From NCBI GenBank assembly GCA_033977085.1, contig CP138906.1:2666001-2730000 (forward strand): DNA of 64,000 nt, in the 5' to 3' direction. Numbering within the stretch: the first letter of the stretch is position 1; each line of letters opens with the position of its first letter. Both the position numbers and the translations under genes were made by a program. The notes beneath the pieces are model-generated. The model was not told the DNA's origin, did not search any database, and saw nothing but the letters and a program-made list of their open reading frames with translations. This DNA comes from Apirhabdus apintestini (lineage in GTDB: Bacteria; Pseudomonadota; Gammaproteobacteria; Enterobacterales; Enterobacteriaceae). Below are positions 10,883 to 21,202 of the stretch, piece by piece.

Positions 10883-12745
10883 TCAGGCGCCCAGCCAGGC
10901 GCGAACGCGCGCCAGCATGCCAGCGGCATCTAAGCCACAGGCTTCTCGCGCCTCTTCCTGGGTGCCCTGCGGAATAAAATAGTCAGGCAGCCCAATATTA
11001 AGTACCGGTACCGGTTTACGATGCGCCATCAGAACTTCATTCACGCCGCTGCCCGCACCGCCCATCATGGCATTTTCTTCCACGGTGATTAGCGCTTCGT
11101 GGCGCTGCGCCATATCCAGAATCAGCGCTTCATCCAACGGTTTTACAAAGCGCATATCAACCAGCGTGGCGTTCAGATTTTCAGCGACCTGCTCCGCTTC
11201 TGCCAGCAACGTGCCGAAGTTAAGCAGCGCCAGTTTTTCGCCTTCGCGGAGGATAACGCCTTTACCGATAGGCAGCTTTTCCAGCGGCGTTTGGGCTACA
11301 CCGCGGACGCTGCCTCGCGGATAGCGCACCGCGCTGGGGCCGCTTTCGTGGTGATAACCGGTCCATAGCATATGACGGCATTCGTTTTCATCGCTCGGCG
11401 TCATAATCACGATATTTGGAATACAGCGCAGGAAGCTAAGATCGAAGGCACCCTGGTGCGTTTGACCATCGGCGCCGACGATTCCGGCTCTGTCGATGGC
11501 GAACAGTACCGGCAGCGACTGGATAGCGACATCGTGAATGAATTGATCGTAGCCGCGCTGTAAGAACGTTGAGTAGATAGCGACCACAGGCTTATAGCCG
11601 CCAATGGCCAGCCCGGCGGCAAATGTGATCGCATGCTGTTCTGCGATGGCAACGTCAAAATAGCGGTCCGGAAATTGGCGTGAAAACTCAACCATCCCGG
11701 AACCTTCACGCATCGCCGGGGTAATAGCCATCAGGCGTGGGTCCTGAGCCGCGACTTCACACAGCCAGTCACCAAAAATTTTTGAGTAACCCGGCAACCC
11801 GCCGCTGATTTTCGGCAATCGCCCTTCGCTGGGGTCGAATTTAGGCACCGCGTGCCAGGCGATAGGATCTTTTTCCGCCGGCTCGTAACCGCGCCCTTTT
11901 TCGTCATCACGTGTAGGAATTGTGGGCCTTTCAGGTCGCGCATATTTTTAAGGGTCGTGACCAGCCCCAGAACATCGTGTCCGTCAACGGGGCCGATGTA
12001 ATTAAAGCCCAGTTCTTCAAACAGAGTGCCGGGAACCACCATGCCTTTAATGTGCTCTTCTGTACGTTTAAGCAGCTCTTTGATGGGTGGCACGCCGGAG
12101 AAGACTTTTTCCCGCCTTCCCGCAGGGTGGAATAAAACTTGCCGGAAAGGATTTGCGCGAGGTGGTTATTTAGTGCGCCAACGTTTTCCGAAATAGACAT
12201 TTCGTTATCGTTAAGGACAACGAGCATGTTAGGGCGAATATCGCCAGCGTGGTTCATGGCTTCAAAGGCCATGCCGGCGGTGATCGCGCCATCGCCGATA
12301 ACGCAAACCGTGCGCCTATCTTTACCTTCTTTTTCCGCCGCTACGGCGATACCAATACCTGCGCTGATTGAGGTTGACGAGTGCCCGACGCTAAGGACGT
12401 CATATTCGCTTTCGTCGCGCCACGGAAAGGGGTGCAGCCCGTCTTTTGGCGGATGGTGCCAATGCGGTCGCGGCGTCCGGTCAGAATTTTATGCGGGTAA
12501 GCCTGATGTCCGACGTCCCAGATAAGTTTGTCGAACGGCGTATTGTAGATATAGTGCAGCGCAACGGTCAGTTCTATCGCGCCAAGCCCTGAAGCGAAAT
12601 GCCCGCTGGAACGGCTAACGCTATCCAGAAGATAGCGGCGCAGTTCATCACACAGCTTTGGCAGACTTTCTTTTGGCAGCAGGCGTAGTTCCCGGGTAGT
12701 GTCTACCAGCGCCAGTGTCGGATATTTGGCTGTATCAAAACTCAT
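10883..12745 (-). CDS. dxs: 1-deoxy-D-xylulose-5-phosphate synthase
   Basis: This enzyme condenses pyruvate and glyceraldehyde 3-phosphate to DXP using thiamine diphosphate. It is the first step of the MEP isoprenoid pathway and also feeds thiamine and pyridoxal synthesis. Visible motifs are GHQAYPHKILTGR, the TPP-binding GDGAITAGMAFEA and the transketolase-like SAVRYPRGS. Three breaks near 11899, 12112 and 12433 each sit on an A-run one base short (reading strand). Restoring them gives 621 residues against 620 in E. coli. dxs is essential in E. coli, so three natural frameshifts are not credible. It is the last gene of xseB-ispA-dxs. The usual downstream yajO is absent. Confidence 0.95.
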
Positions 12746-12767
12746 CGGAGACTCATCGTGGTGTAAT

Positions 12768-13667
12768 TTATTTATCACGCTGTATAACGTAGCGTGCCAG
12801 CGCTGCAAGCGTTGAAGTATCGAGCGATGCGGATGTTAACTCATCAAGCGCGTCCAGCGCGGCATCGCATAACTCCAGAGCCTTCTGACGCGCCGGCTCC
12901 AGTCCCAGTAGCGCAGGGTAGGTACTCTTCCCCAGTTCTAAATCACGCCCCTGACTTTTGCCGATCGTGGCGGTGTCGCCGACGACATCCAAAATATCGT
13001 CCTGGACCTGAAACGCAAGGCCGATATGGCTGGCGAACTTGTCCAGCGGTGCCAGCGCGTTGCGACCTTCTTCGCCCGCGCAGAGTGCGCCAAGCCGAAC
13101 CGCCGCACGAATTAACGCGCCTGTTTTATGCGCGTGAATTTGTTCCAGCGTCGGTAAATCGACGCGATGCCCCTCCGCCGCCAAATCCATAGCCTGGCCG
13201 CCGCACATACCGGCAACGCCGCTGGCCCGGGCCAGTTCAGTAATTAAGGCTACTCGCTGCGCGGCGTCCACATTAGGCATTGGCGCATCACTCAGTATAG
13301 AAAACGCCAGCGTTTGCAAAGCATCGCCGGCAAGTATAGCGCTAGCTTCGCCGAATTTAATGTGGCAGGTCGGTTGCCCGCGACGCAGGGCGTCATTATC
13401 CATGGCAGGGAGATCGTCATGGATTAACGAATAGGCGTGGATACATTCAATTGCCGCCGCGGGCGCATCGAGCGCCTGGGATGAAACGCCAAACATTTCA
13501 CCGGTTGCATAAACCAAAAACGGGCGCAGTCGCTTACCCCCTAATAATGCGCCGTGACGCATGGCATCGACGAGGGGAGTGTTCTGAAAAGGCAGCGTTG
13601 ACAGGAACGCTGACAGCGCGCGATCTACTCTGTCGGCGTGCGCCTGCATATTGGCAAGCAGCGTCAT
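12768..13667 (-). CDS. ispA: Farnesyl diphosphate synthase
   Basis: This is a cytosolic prenyltransferase making geranyl and then farnesyl diphosphate from IPP and DMAPP, precursors of ubiquinone side chains, undecaprenyl phosphate and heme O. The first Asp-rich motif is in DDLPAMDNDALRRGQ and the second is DDILD. At 299 residues it matches the family. The start overlaps the xseB stop by 4 bases (ATGA), showing translational coupling. dxs follows after 22 bases. Heme O made by CyoE (19974-20864) uses this product. The frame is intact. Confidence 0.97.
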   Translation of the reverse strand: MTLLANMQAHADRVDRALSAFLSTLPFQNTPLVDAMRHGALLGGKRLRPFLVYATGEMFGVSSQALDAPAAAIECIHAYSLIHDDLPAMDNDALRRGQPTCHIKFGEASAILAGDALQTLAFSILSDAPMPNVDAAQRVALITELARASGVAGMCGGQAMDLAAEGHRVDLPTLEQIHAHKTGALIRAAVRLGALCAGEEGRNALAPLDKFASHIGLAFQVQDDILDVVGDTATIGKSQGRDLELGKSTYPALLGLEPARQKALELCDAALDALDELTSASLDTSTLAALARYVIQRDK

Positions 13668-13909
13668 TGCTGCGCATCCGGAGTAAAAGGCGTTAACGGC
13701 GCCTCTTCGCTATCGTTCAATAAGATTTGTACCCGCTGTTCGGCTTGCTGCAGCCGCGTTTGCCCCTGACGTGCGAGCTGGACGCCGCGTTCAAACTCAT
13801 TCAGCGCTTCTTCAAGAGGCAGGTCGCCGTTTTCCAGGCGGGAGACAATCTGTTCCAGCTCGGTCAGTGCGCTTTCAAAACTGACCTGGCTTTCATTCTT
13901 CTTTGGCAT
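13664..13909 (-). CDS. xseB: Exodeoxyribonuclease VII small subunit
   Basis: This 81-residue small subunit of ExoVII (with XseA, encoded elsewhere) degrades single-stranded DNA into oligonucleotides. The sequence is strongly helical and charged (SFESALTELEQIVSRLENGD, then LEEALNEFERGVQL), typical of the family. It is first in the xseB-ispA-dxs operon and overlaps ispA. E. coli XseB has 80 residues. Confidence 0.95.
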   Translation of the reverse strand: MPKKNESQVSFESALTELEQIVSRLENGDLPLEEALNEFERGVQLARQGQTRLQQAEQRVQILLNDSEEAPLTPFTPDAQQ

Positions 13910-14263
13910 AGTGCTTATCTGGCCTTGTTCAGTGATTCTGGCGAGTCCGTCATGGTAACGGAGACAAAAGGATAATCAAATATGTCTGTTAAGCATTAGG
14001 ACTCTCTGATTTGGGCGCTTTACTACCGGAAAGCGCTTTTGGGGAACGCTGATTCATGAGTCTTATCGTTAATGCCCCCTGATTTGTAAGAGAAAAGGCG
14101 CATTGACACAGTGGCCGTCGGGGTTGAGTGAGTTATGTGAGCAGTCTCACATTGATAGTGGTATACTTCCGCGCCTGGATGCAGGCGCCTGCGGCGACCT
14201 GCGATATACCTTTTTCAGCCAGCGCTCCGCGCAGTCATGGCTGCCCAACGAATCTTAGTCGCC
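13910..14263. other. Divergent xseB / thiI intergenic region
   Basis: These 354 bases should hold promoters for the leftward xseB operon and rightward thiI. A candidate thiI -10 box, TATACT, is at about 14162 within GTGGTATACTTCC. TTGACA at about 14104 is a second candidate box. I see no RNA gene or strong hairpin. Confidence 0.4.
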
Positions 14264-15712
14264 ATGAAGTTTATCATTAAATTGTTCCCGGAAATCACCA
14301 TTAAAAGTCAATCGGTGCGTCTGCGCTTTATCAAAATATTGACCGGGAATATCCGCAACGTACTGAAACATTACGATGAGAATTTGGCGGTGATCCGCCA
14401 TTGGGATCATATCGTGGTCCGTGCCAAAGATGAAAGCCAGCGTCTGGCTATCCGCGATGCGCTGACTCGCATACCCGGTATTCACCATATACTTGAGGTT
14501 GAGGAAGTTCCGTTTACCTCAATGCACGATATTTTTGAACGCACGCTGGAAGCGTGGCAGTCGGCGCTGGCAGGCAAGACGTTCTGCGTGCGCGTTAAGC
14601 GCCGCGGCAAGCATGAGTTTAGTTCAATTGAGGTAGAGCGCTATGTGGGCGGCGGTCTGAATCAACATATCGAATCCGCTCGCGTGAAGTTGACCCATCC
14701 CGATATCACCGTCAATCTGGAAATTGAAGATGACCGTTTGTTGCTGGTCAAAGGCCGCTATGAAGGTATCGGCGGCTTCCCGATTGGTACTCAGGAAGAT
14801 GTGCTGTCATTGATTTCCGGCGGGTTCGACTCTGGGGTTTCCAGTTATATGCTGATGCGCCGCGGGTGCCGCGTCCATTATTGCTTCTTTAATCTTGGCG
14901 GTGCTGCCCATGAAATTGGGGTACGCCAGGTTGCGCACTATCTATGGAACCGTTTCAGCAGTTCGCACCGGGTACGTTTTGTCGCCATTAATTTCGAACC
15001 GGTGGTCGGGGAGATTCTGGAAAAGGTAGACGACGGACAGATGGGCGTGGTGCTTAAGCGCATGATGGTACGCGCGGCTTCGAAAGTGGCAGAACGCTAT
15101 GGCGTTCAGGCGCTGGTGACCGGTGAAGCCCTGGGCCAGGTTTCCAGCCAGACGCTGACCAATCTGCGGCTAATCGATAATGTGTCCGACACATTGATTT
15201 TGCGCCCGCTGATTTCCCACGACAAAGAGCACATTATTAATCTGGCGCGTGAAATCGGCACCGAGGATTTCGCCCGGACGATGCCGGAATATTGTGGGGT
15301 GATTTCTAAAAGCCCGACGGTGAAAGCGGTGAAAGCGCGGATTGAGGCGGAGGAAGCGAAATTCGACTTCGCGATTCTCGATAAGGTTGTAGAAGACGCC
15401 AGTAATGTCGATATTCGTGAAATCGCCCATCAGGCCGAGGAAGAGGTGGTAGAGGTTGAAACGGTGAGCGATTTTGGCCCTTATGATGTGATTTTGGATA
15501 TTCGCTCAGTAGATGAACAGGACGCTAAACCGCTACAGGTTAAAGGCATCGATGTTGTGCCGCTGCCTTTCTATAAGTTAAGCACGCAGTTTGGCTCTCT
15601 CGATCGGAATAAAACCCGGCTACTGTGGTGCGAGCGCGGTGTGATGAGCCGCCTGCAGGCGCTTTATTTGCGCGAGCAGGGGTTTAGTAACGTCAAAGTT
15701 TACCGCCCTTGA
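14264..15712 (+). CDS. thiI: tRNA sulfurtransferase / thiamine thiazole sulfur carrier enzyme
   Basis: ThiI makes 4-thiouridine at position 8 of tRNA and passes sulfur to ThiS for thiazole synthesis. The order is an N-terminal ferredoxin-like and THUMP region, a PP-loop ATPase (SLISGGFDSGVSSYM), and a C-terminal rhodanese domain. The active Cys is in LLWCERGVMSR and the partner Cys in PEYCGVISK. The ATG at 14264 (MKFIIKLFPEI) is chosen over an upstream in-frame ATG because it gives 482 residues, exactly the E. coli length. The frame is unbroken. It shares thiamine supply with dxs, whose product DXP enters the thiazole. Confidence 0.97.
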   Translation: MKFIIKLFPEITIKSQSVRLRFIKILTGNIRNVLKHYDENLAVIRHWDHIVVRAKDESQRLAIRDALTRIPGIHHILEVEEVPFTSMHDIFERTLEAWQSALAGKTFCVRVKRRGKHEFSSIEVERYVGGGLNQHIESARVKLTHPDITVNLEIEDDRLLLVKGRYEGIGGFPIGTQEDVLSLISGGFDSGVSSYMLMRRGCRVHYCFFNLGGAAHEIGVRQVAHYLWNRFSSSHRVRFVAINFEPVVGEILEKVDDGQMGVVLKRMMVRAASKVAERYGVQALVTGEALGQVSSQTLTNLRLIDNVSDTLILRPLISHDKEHIINLAREIGTEDFARTMPEYCGVISKSPTVKAVKARIEAEEAKFDFAILDKVVEDASNVDIREIAHQAEEEVVEVETVSDFGPYDVILDIRSVDEQDAKPLQVKGIDVVPLPFYKLSTQFGSLDRNKTRLLWCERGVMSRLQALYLREQGFSNVKVYRP

Positions 15713-15723
15713 TAATTACGGCT

Positions 15724-15751
15724 GTCTCCCTGCCCGCTTGTGCGGGGAGAC
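15724..15751. terminator. Bidirectional terminator between thiI and yajL
   Basis: GTCTCCC and GGGGAGAC pair around a GC-rich loop between two convergent genes. The T-run on either side is weak, so efficiency is uncertain. Confidence 0.5.
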
Positions 15752-15828
15752 GGCGATAATCCCGCCCGCAAACTTTTAACCGCTTCTAATCAGTTTCAAC
15801 CCCAGCCCTGACGCCAAAATAGCTCGCA

Positions 15829-16424
15829 CTAGACAAGGTCCTTGTATTGATAAATACCTGCGGGTAATACCAGTTGGGATGCGACATCGGCAGCGCATGC
15901 CTTACCAGCAAGAAGGTCAATCAATTTAAGCGCAAAGTCCATGGTGGTGCCCGGCCCTGGCTGGTCAATAGATTAACGCGAGGATCCCAGACTACGCGCT
16001 TATCCTGCCACTGGGATATTGGGATCTCCGCTTTTAGCGCCGGGAAACCGGTCATATTGCCAATGGGGAAAAGCGTATGCGGAACCAGCACTTTCGCCGG
16101 GGCGGCGCAGATAGCCGCGACAATACGTCCGGATAAATGAAATTGGCGCACGGTTTCAATCAGTAGCGGGCTATCGTGGAAGCTCTGGGCGCCAGCCATT
16201 CCGCCAGGAAGGACAATTGCGTCAAAATCGCCGTCTGCCACCGCAACCAGCGGCGCATCGGCCTGAATTTTTGCACCGCGGGAGCAGATAAGCGTGAGTT
16301 CGCCGCCGCTGGCGACGCTTGCAGTGGTGACTTTGATTCCGGCGCGGACCAAAAGGTCGAGGGTGGCGATCGCCTCTATTTCTTCAGTGCCATGGGCGAG
16401 GCATATCAGGACCGATGCGCTCAT
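15829..16424 (-). CDS. yajL: DJ-1/PfpI family protein deglycase / chaperone
   Basis: YajL is the E. coli DJ-1 homolog, reported to repair glycated proteins and to act in oxidative stress. The nucleophilic Cys is in AAICAAPAKVLVPH. The frame breaks near 15953 beside a CCWGG site: GCCAGGGCCGGG needs one more C. After repair the C-terminus reads GPGTTMDFALKLIDLL and ends at 15829, giving 198 residues (E. coli 196). It overlaps panE by 41 bases, the same arrangement as in E. coli. Confidence 0.9.
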
Positions 16425-17298
16425 AATGATTCTCCATTTGCTTTACTGCATCGTAAAGTCGTCTGTTTTCAGGGACATCTACGCCGTGCGCGCAGGCGCG
16501 CTGTAGTAAATAACCGGTGATATAATCAATTTCTGTGTGCCGCCGCAGGCGGATATCTTGCAGCATTGAGGAGACATGCTCTGGGGTATTATCGATGACC
16601 TGCCAGATATAAGTGAGCAGACTTTCCGGCGTTGTATGATATCCCTCCCGCAGCATAACTATTGCAACTTCCTGCGTAATTTTATTAACCTTTTCAATAT
16701 GATTATGCAGACTTCCGTTTGGGCAATCATACACGACGGTTAAGGGATTGATGACGCAGTTAACCGCAAGCTTAAGCCAGGCCGCCGCGTGAATATCATT
16801 ATGCCAGGCGACATCAGGCAGCGCGCGATGCAGCGTATCGGCTAGTTGGCTAAATCCGCGACCTGCTTCATTGCATGGCCCCAGATGCGTCACGCCGCGC
16901 GCGATATGGATGAGTTCGTCTCCGTTCCGGCGCGCAGCCTGCGTGGTGACGCCGTACAATAGAGGGTGGGGCAAAGCGGTCAGTTCTTGTAGGGTGCCCA
17001 TACCATTATGCAGAAGGAGTATCGGCGCGCTTTCTGGCAATATATACGTGAGGGCGCGCAGGGCACCGGAGACTTGCCAGGCTTTTAGTGTTACTAATAA
17101 GAGGTCGCTTTGAGCGAGGAAATCAGGATCGTTTGCTGTCAGTGTGATATGGCTGCGGCGGCCATCAATGCCGGTGATTTTGGCGTCGCAGTGTATCTGC
17201 GGTACTCGCAGCCAGCCTTGTAATGCATGTCCTTGATTTTTTAGCGCAGTCAACCATAGTTGCCCGAGTGCGCCACATCCCAGCACGGTGATATTCAT
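16384..17298 (-). CDS. panE: 2-dehydropantoate 2-reductase (ketopantoate reductase)
   Basis: PanE reduces ketopantoate to pantoate with NADPH, for coenzyme A synthesis. The N-terminal Rossmann motif is MNITVLGCGALGQLW. The catalytic Lys lies in AAWLKLAVNCVINPLT. At 304 residues it matches E. coli (303). The frame is intact. It is the first gene of panE-yajL and is divergent from yajQ, with a 136-base spacer. Confidence 0.96.
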   Translation of the reverse strand: MNITVLGCGALGQLWLTALKNQGHALQGWLRVPQIHCDAKITGIDGRRSHITLTANDPDFLAQSDLLLVTLKAWQVSGALRALTYILPESAPILLLHNGMGTLQELTALPHPLLYGVTTQAARRNGDELIHIARGVTHLGPCNEAGRGFSQLADTLHRALPDVAWHNDIHAAAWLKLAVNCVINPLTVVYDCPNGSLHNHIEKVNKITQEVAIVMLREGYHTTPESLLTYIWQVIDNTPEHVSSMLQDIRLRRHTEIDYITGYLLQRACAHGVDVPENRRLYDAVKQMENHYERIGPDMPRPWH

Positions 17299-17434
17299 CT
17301 CGCTTCCCCTTCAATAACAGCGCCAGGTTTCCATGATGAGCGTGGGTTCCTGGCGATTGTGTTATCTGACTGGTTGTTTTGTGCTGCCCAACGGTTATTA
17401 TGCATCGCAACAGAAAAGAGAGGGAAAATAATTT

Positions 17435-17926
17435 ATGCCATCCTTTGATATCGTTTCTGAGGTAGAAACTCAGGAAGTACGTAATGCTGTTGAAAACGCA
17501 TCGCGCGAGCTGGAAACCCGTTTTGATTTTCGCAACGTAACGGCCAGTTTTGAGTTTAATGAAAAAAATGCGTCGATAAAGGTACTCAGCGAGTCAGAAT
17601 TTCAGGTGAATCAATTGCTTGATATCCTGCGTGCTAAGCTGCTGAAGCGCGGCATTGAAGGCAGTTCAATTGAAGTGCCTGAGGATTTTGTGCATAGCGG
17701 GAAAACCTGGAGCGTGGATGCCTCGCTGAAACAAGGCATTGATGCGGCGATGGCGAAGAAAATCGTGAAGCTGATTAAAGACAGCAAGCTTAAAGTCCAG
17801 GCGCAAATTCAGGGTGAGCAAATTCGCGTGACCGGTAAGTCCCGCGATGATTTGCAACAGGCAATGGCGCTGGTGCGCGGCGGGAACCTGGGGCAGCCTT
17901 TTCAGTTCAACAATTTCCGCGACTGA
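17435..17926 (+). CDS. yajQ: YajQ nucleotide-binding protein (UPF0234)
   Basis: This 163-residue protein belongs to the YajQ family, which binds nucleotides and, in some bacteria, cyclic di-GMP. The start MPSFDIVSEVE and the end GQPFQFNNFRD are diagnostic. Length equals E. coli. The precise cell role is unsettled. It is a monocistronic gene between divergent panE and convergent yajR. Confidence 0.95.
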   Translation: MPSFDIVSEVETQEVRNAVENASRELETRFDFRNVTASFEFNEKNASIKVLSESEFQVNQLLDILRAKLLKRGIEGSSIEVPEDFVHSGKTWSVDASLKQGIDAAMAKKIVKLIKDSKLKVQAQIQGEQIRVTGKSRDDLQQAMALVRGGNLGQPFQFNNFRD

Positions 17927-18142
17927 GTATGGCCCGCCTTTTTAGGTGAATGAGACGATAGCGGCATGCGAACAGCGTGCCGTTTTTTATGCTTATTAGC
18001 GATGTTGCGCCCGGGGCGGTATCGGAGTGATCCGGGCGGCCAGGCTATTTGTCGGCAGCGGCCGTAAGTCTGGCCCTGGCCCGGTCCAGGTGAGTAAGGG
18101 CGCTTTTATAATATTCGTGCGACGCACGCCCGCTGCTCCGGA

Positions 18143-19518
18143 TTATGCTTCAGCTACGGCGTCTTTAAGATACTGCTCGACCTCAAATCGGTTCGTGAGT
18201 TTGCTGTCAATTTTGATATACGCGCTGCGCTCTTCGGGCACCAGTATCGCATCGGTTATCCCGGGAGCGGCCAGCAGGCGCTGGCGTATCGCATCCACTG
18301 AGCGATAACCCGCAGGCAATTCAACGCGCAGGCTGCTTACATAAGGCGGTTCTTTTAGCGTAAAGCTTACTGTGAGCCAAATAACCGAGAGCAAAGCGCC
18401 GAACAGAAATACCGTTTGCGCGTCAAACTGCCCGGCAAGCCAGCCGCCCGCCGAGCCGCCAATAGCGACGCCGAGAAACTGGCTGGTGGAGTAAACGCCC
18501 ATTGCGGTGCCTTTATAGCCGGCCGGCGCTTCTTTGCTGATAAGCGATGGAAGCAGTGCCTCCATCAGATTGAAAGCGAAAAAGAAAATCTGTACGCCTG
18601 CGGCCGGGTCCAGAAACTGCTGCCGGCGCCCCAAAGAATGATCTCCGCCAACAGCAGTAATGCGACGCAGCTAATAAACACGCGCCGCATTTTTCGCTTC
18701 ACTTCCGCATAAATAATGAAAGGGACTACCAGGATAAACGCCAGCACCATAGTGCAGAGGTAAACTTTCCAGTGCTGTGAGGCAGGCAGCCCAGCCAGCT
18801 CCATTTCACCCGGCAGAGCCACAAAAGTCGACATCAGCATAATATGCAAACACATAATGCCGACGTTTAATTTGAGAAGCTGAGGATTAGCGAGCACGTT
18901 GCTAAAGCAGCCCTTCACCATTCCTGACTCTCGGTTTAGGACGTGTTCGCGGCTATCCGGTACCAGCATTAGCGTGATGACGATACCCAGCGCGGCCAGC
19001 AGCGCTATCATCCAAAACAGACCGTTTAGCCCGATAGCGTGGGTGATAAGCGGGCCGGCCACCATGGCAATGGCGAAAGTCACGCCAAAGCTAACGCCAA
19101 TAAATGCCATTGCCTTGGTGCGATTTTGCTCCCGAGTGAGATCGGAAAGCAGGGCCATTACTGCAGCCGCGATAGCGCCGGAACCCTGCAGCGCGCGCCC
19201 GAGGATAACGCCCCAGATTGAATGCGTCAGCGCGGCAATAACGCTGCCTAACACAAACACCAGCAGGCCGCCGACGATCAGCGGTTTGCGGCCAATTCGG
19301 TCGGAAAGCAGGCCAAAAGGAATTTGGAAGATAGCCTGCGCCAGGCCATAAATACCGATAGCCAGCCCGATAAGCGCTTCGCTCGCGCCCTGTAGCGCCA
19401 TGCCCCAAGTGGTGAGCACCGGCAATACCATAAACATGCCAAGCATTCGTAGTGAAAAAACGGCGCCAAGTCCCCATGTGGCGCGCCGCTCTACGGGCGT
19501 CATTTTATAGTCGTTCAT
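18143..19518 (-). CDS. yajR: MFS transporter with C-terminal YAM domain
   Basis: This inner-membrane major facilitator has 12 predicted TM segments. The motif A region is GLLSDRIGRKPLIVGG. A soluble ferredoxin-like YAM domain follows (about the last 65 residues, starting EPPYVSSLRVELP). The physiological substrate is not established. The frame breaks near 18610, where the CTGGACCCGG stretch appears to have lost a base and perhaps altered a CCTGG site. Restored length is about 458 residues, as in E. coli (454). Confidence 0.9.
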
Positions 19519-19973
19519 GATTGTCCCGGATAATAAGTTGGATAGGGCGTCATTGTCGTCAACGTAGACTATCTTCGCTAAAAGGCAGCGCGCGGCCCGG
19601 ATTAGGGCTATCAGTCGCTTTATTTTGTGCGATAAATGCCGCTGCGGTCATAGTGTAATGCGCTAAGTCGTGCGAATAAACGCTCGCTGTTTTAGCAAAT
19701 ATTACAAAGGGTACCCATTGAGTTGCGCCGCTGGGTCGGGCGGTTAAAGCCATATTTGTTATCGGGCAGGTTTTATTGCCCGACTTATTTTCGCGATGAC
19801 CTTATCTTCCCTCCCATGGCCGCTATCAGAACACATTGGATCCTCTGGGCACCGGTGTTTACCGTTAGGGGATGCGTTTTTGCGAGGCAAAATAAAGCGG
19901 GAAAATCAGTCATCCGATTTTCCCGCTTGCCTTACTGCCCATACGTAATCCGGGCAGCCATTAAAACCGGGTA
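19519..19973. other. Intergenic region between yajR and cyoE
   Basis: These 455 bases hold the cyo terminator at their cyoE end and presumably the yajR promoter at the other. Frames inside are short and unlike known families. Nothing else is recognisable. Confidence 0.5.
19897..19926 (-). terminator. Terminator of the cyo operon
   Basis: An 11-bp stem (GCGGGAAAATC with GATTTTCCCGC) on an 8-base loop. On the minus strand it is followed by TTTATTTTGCC. It lies 47 bases past the cyoE stop. Confidence 0.8.
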
Positions 19974-20864
19974 CTACCACACATAGGTGAGCAGGCTGTG
20001 AGAATCCGGCACCATAAAATCGACGGACATCATAATGCTTAGAGATGTAATGGCGATAATCGAAAACACAAACAGCTTGCGCGCCCATCGTTTATCATCC
20101 GCCACTTTATATCCACGCAGCGCCATACCCAGCCACCACACGCTGACCGCGGCGGCAACAACCAGATATTTATATCCGGCGTAACCCCCAAGCGATAGCA
20201 TGAGCGTCGCTATGGCAAACGCGACGATATAGAGCGTGATATGGTTTTTGGCCACCGAGATGCCTTTCACCACCGGTAATACCGGAATATTTGCGACCTG
20301 ATAATCTTTAAAGCGGAAAATAGCGATCGCATAGGAGTGCGGCATCTGCCACAGGCTAAAAATCGCCAGCAAAATCAACGCACCGGCGTCGAATTCATTG
20401 GTGACCGCACAGTAACCGATTACCGGCGGCGCGGCGCCGGAAAGGCTGCCGATGAGCGTGCCGTAGACCGATTTACGCTTCATATAGAGACTGTAAACGC
20501 CCACGTACACCACAAACCCCATCACCGACAGCCACATCGCGAGCGGATTGGCGCCGAACCACAGCAGCATAAAGCCAGCGATACCCAGCACAGTGGCGTA
20601 TACCAGCGATATTTTCGGTGAGATCAGGCCTTTCACCAGCACCCGATTTTTCGTCCTTTCCATTTTACGATCGATATCGCGGTCAATCAGGTTGTTATAG
20701 ACACAGCCCGATGCCACGACCAGCGATACGCCAATCAAGGTATAAAGGAACAGGAGATAATCAATACTGCCTTTTGAGGCCAGTAAAAATCCTCCAATGA
20801 CAGAAATTAAATTCCCGAAAATAATTCCTGGTTTCGTCACTTGCAGGTATTGCTTAATCATCAT
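19974..20864 (-). CDS. cyoE: Protoheme IX farnesyltransferase (heme O synthase)
   Basis: CyoE transfers a farnesyl group to heme b, making heme O for the binuclear centre of cytochrome bo3. It is a polytopic membrane enzyme with the prenyltransferase Asp-rich motif NNLIDRDIDRKMERTKNR. At 296 residues it matches E. coli. It is the last gene of cyoABCDE and lies 8 bases after cyoD. It uses FPP supplied by IspA. The frame is intact. Confidence 0.96.
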   Translation of the reverse strand: MMIKQYLQVTKPGIIFGNLISVIGGFLLASKGSIDYLLFLYTLIGVSLVVASGCVYNNLIDRDIDRKMERTKNRVLVKGLISPKISLVYATVLGIAGFMLLWFGANPLAMWLSVMGFVVYVGVYSLYMKRKSVYGTLIGSLSGAAPPVIGYCAVTNEFDAGALILLAIFSLWQMPHSYAIAIFRFKDYQVANIPVLPVVKGISVAKNHITLYIVAFAIATLMLSLGGYAGYKYLVVAAAVSVWWLGMALRGYKVADDKRWARKLFVFSIIAITSLSIMMSVDFMVPDSHSLLTYVW

Positions 20865-20872
20865 CGCCGCTC

Positions 20873-21202
20873 TTAGTCAAGCATCATGTTGTGGTTAAGG
20901 TTCCACATAATCCAGATCGAGCCTACCACCAAAATGGCGATAATCAGCACGGTGAAGATAAAGGCTACCATGTTCCAGCCTCCTTCAGAGGAGGTGTTCA
21001 TATGCAGGAAAAATGACAGGTGAACCAATATCTGTATCACCGCGGTGACCAGCACGACGCCGAGCAGCATCGCGTGCGATGCGCTGCCGTTCATGACCAT
21101 CCAGAATGGGATGAGCGTCAGGATGATAGACAGAATAAATCCTGTCACATAGCCTTTGACGCTGCCGTGGGAAGCCCCGCTATGATCGGTTAAATGACTC
21201 AT
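20873..21202 (-). CDS. cyoD: Cytochrome bo3 ubiquinol oxidase subunit IV
   Basis: This is a 109-residue small subunit with three TM helices that supports assembly of the oxidase. The start MSHLTDHSGASHGSVK and the end WIMWNLNHNMM match the family. The ATG at 21202 overlaps the cyoC stop by one base (TAATG), so an upstream in-frame start is rejected. Length equals E. coli. Confidence 0.96.
   Translation of the reverse strand: MSHLTDHSGASHGSVKGYVTGFILSIILTLIPFWMVMNGSASHAMLLGVVLVTAVIQILVHLSFFLHMNTSSEGGWNMVAFIFTVLIIAILVVGSIWIMWNLNHNMMLD

Noticed and set aside
10883..12745. dxs, lon, cyoB, clpP, clpX, acrB and others as true pseudogenes in a host-restricted, reducing genome
   Set aside because: Breaks are single bases at error-prone motifs, repaired lengths equal the family lengths exactly, and protein sequence on both sides is well conserved. 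Loss of dxs would be lethal.
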